From the NCBI RefSeq assembly GCF_041624475.1, contig NZ_JBFJUX010000005.1, forward strand, positions 147,086 to 211,085: DNA of 64,000 bases, read 5' to 3'. Within the stretch, counting starts at the first letter, position 1. Each line of letters starts with the position of its first letter. The stretch is from Litorivivens sp041624475 (GTDB lineage: Bacteria > Pseudomonadota > Gammaproteobacteria > Pseudomonadales > Spongiibacteraceae). The position numbers and the translations under genes are program-made. The notes below the pieces were generated by a model, which was not told the DNA's origin, made no database searches, and saw only the letters and a program-made list of their open reading frames with translations. This document shows, piece by piece, positions 24,521 to 32,697 of this stretch.

Positions 24521-26065
24521 ATGCGAGATTTAAAGTTACGAGTAGTGGCCGCTGTGCTGTTTGCCCTAGGGCTTGGCCTTTGCATCTACAAAGTCAACGT
24601 GTTCGGCCTGCCGCTGCAACCAGGACAGGATGAAGAAGTCTGGACGGTTCAGGCTCGCATCTCGTTCAAAGGTTCCGGCAAGCCCACCAAGGTGCAATTT
24701 GCCGTACCGCATCAGACCCCCGGCTTTGTGACGCTGGACGAAGACTTTATTTCCGGCAATTACGGGCTGGCCACAGAAGATAACCGCGAAAACCGCTGGG
24801 CCAACTGGGCAGTAAGGCGCGCCAACGGTCCGCAAACCCTGTACTACCGTATCAGTATTGCCCGCGACCAGAACAGCAATGAACTGGCCGGTTCTACACC
24901 GCCCTTTCCCCAGGCGCCCTTTTATCCCGAACCCTACAATTCTGCTATCAAGGCCATTCTCGACGACGTTCGCCTTGAATCCGCCGACATTGCCACCTAT
25001 ACCCGCGAACTGTTAACTCAACTCAATGCCGACAAACCCAACGAAAACGTCGAACTGTTGCGCGGGCGGGCAAACAACGACGAAGCCTGGGTCTATGAAA
25101 TCAGTGAGGTTCTGAAAGGCGCGCGTATTCCCAACCGAATACTCTATGGGCTTGAGCTCAACGAGTCGATCAACAATGCCCAGCTAAAACCCTGGCTGCA
25201 GGTTCACAACGGCAAACGCTGGCTGTCTTTCAACCCCCTGACCGGACAACCCGGCTTGCCCGAAAACTTTCTGGTATGGCGTATCGGCGAAGGGCCACTG
25301 GTCTGGGTTGACGGCTCCGGTGCCGCCGAAGTGGTGTTTTCAGCCGCGCGCAATTACCGGGAAATTGTCGATATCGCCCGCAAGCGCGCTGAGCGGCTGG
25401 GCTCATCACTGGTCGATGCTTCGCTGTTCAATCTGCCGCTGGAAACCCAGAATGTCTACCGTATCCTGATGATGGTGCCGCTGGGCGCTCTGCTGGTTGT
25501 AATACTGCGCAATGTGGTGGGTATCCGCACCTTCGGTACTTTCATGCCCGTTCTTATCGCCATGGCCTTTCGCGAAACCCAGTTGGTATGGGGGATTATC
25601 CTGTTCAGCGTGATGATCGCCGTAGGCCTGTCGATTCGTTTTTACCTTGACCGATTGATGTTGTTGCTGGTGCCCAGGCTCGCTTCAGTGCTGATCATTG
25701 TCGTCATCATGATGATCCTGATCAGCATTCTAACGCATCAGTTTGGCGGCACCCGCGCCATGTCGGTAGCCCTGTTCCCGATCGTTATCATGGCAATGAC
25801 TATCGAACGCATGTCCATCGTCTGGGAAGAACTGGGGGCTGGTGACGCACTCAAAGAAGGCGCAGGCAGTCTGTTCACTGCGATCCTCGGCTACCTGTTG
25901 ATGACTAATGCCACCCTGAGTCATCTGTTTTTCGTATTCCCGGAACTGCTGCTGTGCATGCTCGCGGTTACCCTGCTGTTCGGCCGCTACACCGGTTACC
26001 GACTCACCGAACTCTGGCGCTTCCGCGCAGCGCTGAAGTTTGAACCGCCGGAGTCAAAATCATGA
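24521..26065 (+). CDS. Inactive transglutaminase-like protein fused to 7 TM helices
   Basis: A 514-aa membrane protein: one N-terminal TM segment, a ~250-residue extracytoplasmic transglutaminase-like region (residues about 35-290, PWLQVHNGKRWLSFNPLTGQ) and a C-terminal bundle of about seven helices starting near residue 310 (LMMVPLGALLVVILRNVVG). The usual Cys-His-Asp triad of active transglutaminases is not evident. This architecture matches the Pfam Transglut_i_TM plus 7TM_transglut pair. Its TGA overlaps the ATG of the ligase gene. Confidence 0.85.
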   Translation: MRDLKLRVVAAVLFALGLGLCIYKVNVFGLPLQPGQDEEVWTVQARISFKGSGKPTKVQFAVPHQTPGFVTLDEDFISGNYGLATEDNRENRWANWAVRRANGPQTLYYRISIARDQNSNELAGSTPPFPQAPFYPEPYNSAIKAILDDVRLESADIATYTRELLTQLNADKPNENVELLRGRANNDEAWVYEISEVLKGARIPNRILYGLELNESINNAQLKPWLQVHNGKRWLSFNPLTGQPGLPENFLVWRIGEGPLVWVDGSGAAEVVFSAARNYREIVDIARKRAERLGSSLVDASLFNLPLETQNVYRILMMVPLGALLVVILRNVVGIRTFGTFMPVLIAMAFRETQLVWGIILFSVMIAVGLSIRFYLDRLMLLLVPRLASVLIIVVIMMILISILTHQFGGTRAMSVALFPIVIMAMTIERMSIVWEELGAGDALKEGAGSLFTAILGYLLMTNATLSHLFFVFPELLLCMLAVTLLFGRYTGYRLTELWRFRAALKFEPPESKS

Positions 26066-27000
26066 TCAGCTGGGCGCGAAGATTACGAGAACGCGGCATC
26101 GTTGGCATCAATCAGCGCAATGCCGAATTCATCATGCCCTACAATCCGCGCAAACACTTTCCGCTGGTTGACGACAAACTGCGCACAAAAAAACTTGCGA
26201 TTGACAATGGCATCGCGGTGCCCGAGCTATACTCCACGGTGGAGATTGAGCACGACGTGCACACAATGCTCGACACGCTCAAGCACTACAACAGCTTCGT
26301 GATCAAACCCAACAATGGCAGCGGTGGCAACGGGGTGCTCGTGATTGGCAATCGCATTGGCAGCCACTTCACCAAAGCCAGTGGTGCCATCGTCAGTGGT
26401 CAGCAAATCCAGCGCCACACCTCCAATATTCTCAGCGGCATGTACTCGCTGGGTGGCGTGCCGGACACGGCCATCATCGAATACCGGGTGGAAAGCGATC
26501 CGTTTTTCGACAGTATCAGCTATCAGGGTGTGCCGGATATTCGGGTGATTGTGTTTCGCGGTATGCCTGTCGCTTCGATGCTGCGGCTACCGACCCGGGA
26601 CTCCGATGGCAAAGCCAACCTGCATCAGGGCGCGATCGGTGTGGGCATTGATATTGGCACCGGAGTTACCCGAAGCGGCGTACGCGCCAACGATATGACC
26701 AAGGTGCACCCGGACACCCTGCAACCCATCGACGGTCTGCAACTGCCCTACTGGGAAACCATTATGACGCTGGCGGCACGCTGCTCAGAGCTGGTGGGCT
26801 TGAACTATATCGGGGTGGACATCGTCATTGATCGCAGCAAGGGGCCGCTGGTGCTGGAATTGAATGCCCGGCCGGGCCTGAACGTTCAGCTAGCCACAGG
26901 ACGTGGCCTGCTGTTTAACCTGCGCGCTGTTGAAGCGATGGACAATATTCCAGCACGGGCGGAAGATCGGGTTGCCCTGGCACGGGAGAAGCTGGGCTAA
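26062..27000 (+). CDS. ATP-grasp alpha-L-glutamate ligase-like protein
   Basis: A 312-aa ATP-grasp enzyme of the RimK-like ATPgrasp_ST family. VIKPNNGSGGNGVLVI is the glycine-rich ATP loop, PDIRVIVFRGMPVASMLRLP the central strand pair, and LVLELNARPGLNVQLATG the Mg-binding Asn/Glu site. Such enzymes join an amine to a carboxylate with ATP, often adding Glu or other amino acids to a peptide. It is cytoplasmic and encoded with a membrane and two periplasmic partners, which suggests synthesis, export and trimming of a small peptide or modified metabolite. Confidence 0.85.
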   Translation: MISWARRLRERGIVGINQRNAEFIMPYNPRKHFPLVDDKLRTKKLAIDNGIAVPELYSTVEIEHDVHTMLDTLKHYNSFVIKPNNGSGGNGVLVIGNRIGSHFTKASGAIVSGQQIQRHTSNILSGMYSLGGVPDTAIIEYRVESDPFFDSISYQGVPDIRVIVFRGMPVASMLRLPTRDSDGKANLHQGAIGVGIDIGTGVTRSGVRANDMTKVHPDTLQPIDGLQLPYWETIMTLAARCSELVGLNYIGVDIVIDRSKGPLVLELNARPGLNVQLATGRGLLFNLRAVEAMDNIPARAEDRVALAREKLG

Positions 27001-27006
27001 ACCCTT

Positions 27007-28491
27007 TTAAACCAGTTCCTTCAGACGGCGCTCAGGCAGCTCTTCTCGAACAACGTAATCGCCCTGCTTGCGAGCACCTTGCAGAGCCAGCGCAGCGCCG
27101 TTCATCAAATACTGCTCACTATCGAAATTAATATCCTCTGAGCTGCCGGCAACACCGGCACATAACTTCAGCGCGACCCGATTACCATCGGCAACGGTAT
27201 AACGCGCATCTTCAAACAGATTCACAATGCGCTCTACCACCCGCACCGCATCCTTCGCCCGGGCGCCCAGAAGGATAATGGCAAAGGTGTCGCCGTAGCG
27301 GGTAGTGAAATCTTCAACCCGGATACATTCAAGAATTTTCCGGCTAACAACTTTCAGCAGCAGCCTGATGACTTTATCGCCGTAAAGCTCCCGCAACTCG
27401 TGCAGATTATTGATAGACACCATAGCCACGCTGGTGGGTTGGCCGCGTAACATGCGAAAGGAATTCTTCAAACTGTTCTCGAAGGCCGCCGGGCTCATTA
27501 CGCCTTCGTTGTCGAGATTATCTTCCAGCAGCCGCTGCTGACCTAGCGAGGCAAAGTCTTCGTTGATTACCGCAGCGGGCTCACCGAGTTCAGGCTCGCC
27601 GGCGATTTTCCCGAAAACTTCTATCTCCCCCGCCGAGTTAACCACTTCGGCATAAAGATCCTGATTGCTGTGTACCGCCTGATCGACCTGCAGCAGTATT
27701 TGCATACATTGAGAGTCGCGAATGCTGAAAACGCGATAAAGCTCACGACCGACCTTCGCGTAAGCCTCATCCCCGCCGCCGGATAAAAAGAAATCCGCAA
27801 TAAAGCCGGAGGTAGCCACGCAGGCGGCAAACATATCCTCGCCTTCAGCGTGGTCACTGTGGCTTTCCAGTACCGCCTTCACCGTGCGTTCGTGCATGCC
27901 CCATTCCTGCAGCAATGCGCCACCGAACTTGGCGTGGTCAAATTTCAGAGCTTGCTGCTCAGTCTCAACCAAAGTTCGATGCTGCAGTTGTCCGCCATCG
28001 CCAAGCTTGGCATACAGATCAGGGCGCACGCGGTCCAGCGCCAGCAGTCCGAGATCCTGCAACAGCGCCGCGAGAAATAATTCATCAAGCGCCTTTTCCT
28101 TGACCGCCTTACCGAGCACGCGTGCTGCCTCTGCTGCCAACAGACTGCGCTGCCAGAAAATATTGTAATCAAGGTGGGCCCCCGGCTGCCCGGCCAGGGC
28201 TTTGGTAAGACTCAGCGACAGGGAAACATCGCGCACGGTGTTAAACCCCATCACCACTGCAGCGCGCTCAACTGTCTCTACTTTATTGACCAGATTATAG
28301 GCAGCGGAATTGGCATAGCGAAGCAGGGTACTTGCCAGGTACACGTCCAGAGAAATGACGTCGGACAGTTCAGTCAGGCTGGCGTCGGGCTTTTCCTGAA
28401 TCTCCAACAGGCGCGTGGCTACCGTCGGCATGACAGGTAACCGCGTCTCCCCGCGAAGCATTTGACGTAACGCTGAATCCGACAACGGCAT
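27007..28491 (-). CDS. HDOD domain protein with degenerate GGDEF domain
   Basis: A 494-aa signalling protein. Residues about 15-215 form an HDOD domain (LPVMPTVATRLLEIQ, LLRYANSAAYNL); the C-terminal ~170 residues are GGDEF-like (FRMLRGQPTSVAMVSINNLHELR and later RYGDTFAIILLG). The signature reads YGDTF in place of GGDEF, so diguanylate cyclase activity is unlikely; a GTP/c-di-GMP sensing or structural role is possible. It converges on the ATP-grasp gene. Confidence 0.85.
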   Translation of the reverse strand: MPLSDSALRQMLRGETRLPVMPTVATRLLEIQEKPDASLTELSDVISLDVYLASTLLRYANSAAYNLVNKVETVERAAVVMGFNTVRDVSLSLSLTKALAGQPGAHLDYNIFWQRSLLAAEAARVLGKAVKEKALDELFLAALLQDLGLLALDRVRPDLYAKLGDGGQLQHRTLVETEQQALKFDHAKFGGALLQEWGMHERTVKAVLESHSDHAEGEDMFAACVATSGFIADFFLSGGGDEAYAKVGRELYRVFSIRDSQCMQILLQVDQAVHSNQDLYAEVVNSAGEIEVFGKIAGEPELGEPAAVINEDFASLGQQRLLEDNLDNEGVMSPAAFENSLKNSFRMLRGQPTSVAMVSINNLHELRELYGDKVIRLLLKVVSRKILECIRVEDFTTRYGDTFAIILLGARAKDAVRVVERIVNLFEDARYTVADGNRVALKLCAGVAGSSEDINFDSEQYLMNGAALALQGARKQGDYVVREELPERRLKELV

Positions 28492-28642
28492 TCCTTACCC
28501 AGTAGCATTTTGTACACTGTAGGAAATTCATGTGCCGAGCGAAATCAGTAGTCTCCGCAGTTCAGCTGACGACTCGCACCCGGCCAAATTGCATCAACGC
28601 CCTCCCGGCCTTACTCTATCGCCACTCAGACAGGAGAGACAC

Positions 28643-29323
28643 ATGCATCAAGCCCTTGATAAAAAAAGAATTCTTCTGACTCACGCCGACCGTTTTATGG
28701 GCCCGGCCCTGCACCAGACCCTGCGCGCGCAAGGCGCGGACGTCGTTGCCAATACCGACGATCTACTGCTTCCGGAGGAGCCGGCCAAGCTGGTCGCTCA
28801 GTGTGGAGATATTGATGTGCTGGTGGTAAATCTTGCTTTGCCCGCCCCGTCCACTCCGGCTGTCGACGTCGGCGAGGACGAGTGGCGTGAGGTTTTCGCC
28901 TGCCTTGTCGATCCGCTGCCGAGGCTCTGCCGCGCGGTATTGCCGCAGATGCAGCAGCGCGGCCACGGCAAGATACTGGTCATGGGCAGCGCCTCGGCGC
29001 TGCGCGGCATGAAGCGGGCTTCAACTTATAGCGCCGCGCGCGGCGCGCAATTGGCTTACGTGCAGGCATTGGGGGTGGAAGTGGCCGGGCAGAATATTCA
29101 GGTGAATGCCATTGCCCAGAACTTTGTCGACAACCCGACCTATTTCCCGGCGAGCGTTCAGGAGAATCCACGCTTTCAGGAGCGCCTGAAACGCGAGGTA
29201 CCGCTCGGTCGACTGGTCGGGGCTGAGGAGGATGCCGCGTTTGCCGCGTTTCTCTGCAGCGATGCCGCGAATCATTTTGTGGGTCAGGTATTCCCGGTGT
29301 GCGGCGGTTGGGTGCAACGCTGA
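28643..29323 (+). CDS. Halohydrin dehalogenase-like SDR protein
   Basis: A 226-aa short-chain dehydrogenase homologue in which both SDR hallmarks are replaced by those of halohydrin dehalogenases. The N-terminal TGxxxGxG nucleotide motif is T13-x4-F18-x-G20 (THADRFMG), and the catalytic set is S116-x12-Y129-x3-R133, with Arg instead of the Lys of dehydrogenases. These are the two published signatures of the family. NPTYFP and GQVFPVCGGW resemble the halide pocket and C terminus of HheC-type enzymes. It starts at ATG 28643 with AGGAGAG upstream. Predicted reaction: vicinal haloalcohol to epoxide plus halide, without NAD(P)H. A cofactor-less SDR of another type remains possible. Confidence 0.8.
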   Translation: MHQALDKKRILLTHADRFMGPALHQTLRAQGADVVANTDDLLLPEEPAKLVAQCGDIDVLVVNLALPAPSTPAVDVGEDEWREVFACLVDPLPRLCRAVLPQMQQRGHGKILVMGSASALRGMKRASTYSAARGAQLAYVQALGVEVAGQNIQVNAIAQNFVDNPTYFPASVQENPRFQERLKREVPLGRLVGAEEDAAFAAFLCSDAANHFVGQVFPVCGGWVQR

Positions 29324-29326
29324 ACG

Positions 29327-29578
29327 TTACATACGCTTGATCAAACGAACCAGAAACAGCAGCAGGATAGCGCCCACAGTGGCGGTAACAATCGAACCAA
29401 TGATGCCGCCAGCGTATATACCCAGGGCGTTGAACACGCTGCCGCCCACCACCGCGCCGACAATACCAATCACACTATTGCCGAGAATCCCGTAGCCACC
29501 GCCTTTTATCAACAGGCCCGCGAGCCAACCGGCAATACCGCCAATCAGTAAAAACACCAGCAGACTTTCAACACTCAT
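29327..29578 (-). CDS. GlsB/YeaQ/YmgE family membrane protein
   Basis: An 83-aa protein with three predicted helices rich in Gly (LLIGGIAGWLAGLLIKGGGY, NSVIGIVGAVVGG). This matches the transglycosylase-associated/GlsB stress protein family of small inner-membrane proteins, whose function is unclear. ATG 29578 is chosen over the longer frame to 29611. Confidence 0.85.
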   Translation of the reverse strand: MSVESLLVFLLIGGIAGWLAGLLIKGGGYGILGNSVIGIVGAVVGGSVFNALGIYAGGIIGSIVTATVGAILLLFLVRLIKRM

Positions 29579-29672
29579 GACGCTCTCCCTGTCCATTGAA
29601 GCCTGTCGCACATCAAGCTGCGAACAGACGCCTCAAGGCTTGCATAGAGCTCGCTGAATATCTGCGAAGAAT

Positions 29673-30419
29673 TTACATAAGCCCACGCGGTTCCAGCAGG
29701 GAATGAATCAACCAGTCCGGGTCTTCCACCGGCAGGTCATGCCCGGCGTGATCGTGCAGGGCAAGGGGTAATTGCCACCGGGCCGCGAGCGTCTCACTGC
29801 AGCGCACATCCACCAAGCGGTCGGCGTGTGAAGCGATCAGACGGATGTTTGCCCCCGGCAGCGGCGCTGCGGGCTGAAAGCGGGCGGCCGCCACAAGCTG
29901 GCGCAACAGATTGCGGCGGCTTACCGGCTGCTTCCGGGCAATCGCTTGCCACTCACTGAGCATCGCGACGTCTCTGCGCCGAAGGTTACAGGTCACCGCC
30001 AACACGGCGCGCTCGCGCCACACCGGATTGAACAGCCCCGGCAGCAGCCGCAGAAAAGCGCGCGGCAACATGCGCTGATAAAAGGGGCTGACGCTGGCCA
30101 GACTGCTATTGATCATCACCAGCTCCGCAATCGCCTTGGGCTGCAAGCCAAGCCAGGCCAGGCCCACCATGCCCCCCATCGACAAACCGATGACTCTAAA
30201 AGGTGGCTGCAGATCGCGCCTCTGGCACTCGCGGTGCAACCCAAGCGCGGTTTCTTCCAGTGACAGGGGGCTGGTTTCAGCCCAGCGTTCGCCGTTGCCC
30301 GGCAGATCCAGACACACCACCCGAGCTTCCGGGCAGGCCGCCGCAAGACGCTCGGCAAAGCCCATCCAGTGATGCTGGCCGCGACCCAGCCCGCGCAGCA
30401 AAATAAAGGTGTCAGCCAT
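29673..30419 (-). CDS. Alpha/beta hydrolase
   Basis: A 248-aa alpha/beta hydrolase. The nucleophile is Ser80 in GLSMGG, and a C-terminal HDHAGHDLP-like segment (HAGHDL) offers the catalytic His. DLPGNGERW is the usual loop after strand 4. The substrate is unknown; esterase or lactonase activity is likely. It overlaps the 3' end of the M14 peptidase gene by 8 bp, so the two are one operon. Confidence 0.8.
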   Translation of the reverse strand: MADTFILLRGLGRGQHHWMGFAERLAAACPEARVVCLDLPGNGERWAETSPLSLEETALGLHRECQRRDLQPPFRVIGLSMGGMVGLAWLGLQPKAIAELVMINSSLASVSPFYQRMLPRAFLRLLPGLFNPVWRERAVLAVTCNLRRRDVAMLSEWQAIARKQPVSRRNLLRQLVAAARFQPAAPLPGANIRLIASHADRLVDVRCSETLAARWQLPLALHDHAGHDLPVEDPDWLIHSLLEPRGLM

Positions 30420-31446
30420 CCGGATACTGCTCGTACCAGCGCCGCATAGCCGCGCGCTGACGAAATACCCGCTCGTTTTCCGAAGGCAGCCACGCCGGGT
30501 AAGCTCTCACCGCGCGAATCAGAAATTCCATCAATACCGTGTGGCGGCGCAGCACCCGTTGAACCCGATGCGCCTTGACCGGATTGAACAGGCCCTGCAG
30601 GCTGCGCAACTGCAGGGGGTTTTTCTTTACCCAGCGCCAGGAGCCCATCTCCAAGGTCAACGGTAGCAACAGCCGCTGATCCGCTTGCGCCTCGGTAGTC
30701 ATCCAGTCCCACAAATCGCCGTGGGTTATGTAGTGGCGAGATTGGGGTTCAAACAGGTAGTCCAAATGGGGATAGGTGCGATGCATCAGTTTGTAGAGGG
30801 CATAGTATTCAGCCAGCGTTGGCACCGGCTCACGGGAGCGGGCATAGGGAAACCAGAGCCGGTCATACATACCAAAGCCCGAATGAACATCCAGCGCCAG
30901 CACACAGGGTGAGCGGTGCGCCTCACCCATTACCAGCGCCTTTAAAGCCATCGCTTCGGGTTCAATCTCGCCCTTTTTACCGCGATACCAGGGCAGCCAG
31001 CCGCCCAGACGATGACCTCCACCGAGAAAAGCGGCGCCGGTCGGAGCCTCCACCGGGGCATTGCGCATCAGGTCCACACCACGACCGTTGGCGCGAGTCT
31101 GGCGGATCAAACCCACCGGGTTGGCGATGGGCAGAAACACCAGGCGCAGATGTTCCAGCCCATCGGTCAGGCTGTGATCCCACTGCAGACGCTGAATCAG
31201 GGTTTCCAGAAAGGCCAGCACCACCTGACTGCCAATGCGCTCAACACCGTGAATACCGCCGACAAAAATCAACACCGGCACATCATCCGCCTCGCTGCCC
31301 AGCTCCAGTACCTGCAAAGGCATATGCTGGTCAGTGCCCGGCAAAGGCACTTCCGCCAGAACTCGGCTGCGCAGCAAGGGCGAAGAAAACAGCAACAGGC
31401 TTTTCAGATGGCGCAGTTCCGGTGTTAGCACCAGTTCATCACCCAT
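30412..31446 (-). CDS. M14-type zinc carboxypeptidase/deacylase family protein
   Basis: A 344-aa protein with M14 (AstE-like) signatures: FVGGIHGVERIGS holds the HxxE zinc pair, PIANPVG and RGVDLMRN the substrate Asn-Arg region, and ALDVHSGFGM the third zinc His. LTLEMGSW near residue 270 supplies the catalytic Glu. No signal peptide is visible. ATG 31446 is preferred; GTG 31455 is an alternative. It is upstream of and coupled to the alpha/beta hydrolase gene. Confidence 0.8.
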   Translation of the reverse strand: MGDELVLTPELRHLKSLLLFSSPLLRSRVLAEVPLPGTDQHMPLQVLELGSEADDVPVLIFVGGIHGVERIGSQVVLAFLETLIQRLQWDHSLTDGLEHLRLVFLPIANPVGLIRQTRANGRGVDLMRNAPVEAPTGAAFLGGGHRLGGWLPWYRGKKGEIEPEAMALKALVMGEAHRSPCVLALDVHSGFGMYDRLWFPYARSREPVPTLAEYYALYKLMHRTYPHLDYLFEPQSRHYITHGDLWDWMTTEAQADQRLLLPLTLEMGSWRWVKKNPLQLRSLQGLFNPVKAHRVQRVLRRHTVLMEFLIRAVRAYPAWLPSENERVFRQRAAMRRWYEQYPDG

Positions 31447-31620
31447 GCATTGCACTCCCGACCAAACCAGCCACGGAGTGAAGCACAGCCGTGTGACAGG
31501 CGTATGTCAGAGTGACGGCCATCGACCTTGCCTTTCGGCAATACAACCGCACCACCGGCTACGGTACACTACGGCCCGACTACGAAAACTACCGACATTG
31601 CTCTGGGATGTGCTCCGATC

Positions 31621-32697
31621 GTGTTTCGAAAACTGGTTAACCTCGTCTTTTTCCTGGTGATACTCGCCGGCGCTGCGCTGCTTGCCAAAGAACTGGTAGA
31701 CAGCCGCGAGCCCTTAAATGCCAAGCCCCGGCAGAGCAAGCCGCCGCTGGTGCAGGTCCATACCCTCAAACAGCAGGGCGCCCAGATCACACTGCGCTCT
31801 CACGGCACCGTACAGGCGAAGATCTCATTGCAACTCACCAGCGATATTGCCGGGCGGGTTATCTGGGTGAACCCGGCCCTGGTCACGGGCGTCATTCTGG
31901 CCCCCGACACGCCCATCGCCCGGATCGATAAAACCCAGTACGAACTGGCGCTGGCCCAGGCCCAGCTAGCACTGCGCGATGCCGAGCTATCCCTGGCGGA
32001 CGCCCACACCCGCTTTAAAACGCAGAGCCCCCGCCACCCCCAGATTCGCCGTTCCGAGGCCCAGGTCGCCGCCGCCAAAGCCCAGATCAAAAAGGCCCGC
32101 ACCGATCTTTCCCGCACCGAAATCAAACTGCCGGTGGAAGCGCTGGTGACAGGCAAACAGGTTGCCCTGGGGCAGTACGTGGCTCCCGGCACGGTGCTCG
32201 CCAGCCTGCAGGCAGTCGACGAGGTGGAAATTGCCCTGCCGGTTTCACCAAAAGAGCTGGAGCTGTTGCATGCGGCGGGCGACGCCTCGATTCAGTTAAA
32301 GCCGGTCAACAAACAAAACGGCAGCTGGACAGCCAGCCTGGCGCGGCTGAATCAACAGCTGGATCAGAATACCCGAGTCGCCTATGCGGTGGCCTCGGTC
32401 AGCAAACCCTATGAACTGCCCGTCCCGCTGAGAATCGGCCAATTTGTTGAAGCGGAGATTCAGGGTATTACCCTCGACGAGGGGTTCCGGGTGCCGACCA
32501 GCGCCCTGTTTGAGAACAGCCACGTTTACCGGGTACAGGACAGCAATCAGCTGGAGCGCGTGAACATAGAGCTGCTCCGCCAGGAGGCGCGCAGCGCCGT
32601 TATCCGCGGTGAATTGAGTGTGGGCGACCGGCTGGTGCTGAGCCGGCTGGATATCATGAGCGACGGCATGTCGGTTGCGGTGGACGCCACGCCATGA
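31621..32697 (+). CDS. RND efflux periplasmic adaptor (membrane fusion protein)
   Basis: A 358-aa HlyD/MFP-type adaptor linking the inner-membrane pump to an outer-membrane channel. An N-terminal membrane anchor (LVNLVFFLVILAGAALLA) is followed by the biotinyl-lipoyl-like region, a helical hairpin (ELALAQAQLALRDAELSLAD) and the beta-barrel domain. The start is set at GTG 31621 because the extra upstream residues lack family character. Its stop overlaps the ATG of the pump gene. Confidence 0.87.
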   Translation: MFRKLVNLVFFLVILAGAALLAKELVDSREPLNAKPRQSKPPLVQVHTLKQQGAQITLRSHGTVQAKISLQLTSDIAGRVIWVNPALVTGVILAPDTPIARIDKTQYELALAQAQLALRDAELSLADAHTRFKTQSPRHPQIRRSEAQVAAAKAQIKKARTDLSRTEIKLPVEALVTGKQVALGQYVAPGTVLASLQAVDEVEIALPVSPKELELLHAAGDASIQLKPVNKQNGSWTASLARLNQQLDQNTRVAYAVASVSKPYELPVPLRIGQFVEAEIQGITLDEGFRVPTSALFENSHVYRVQDSNQLERVNIELLRQEARSAVIRGELSVGDRLVLSRLDIMSDGMSVAVDATP

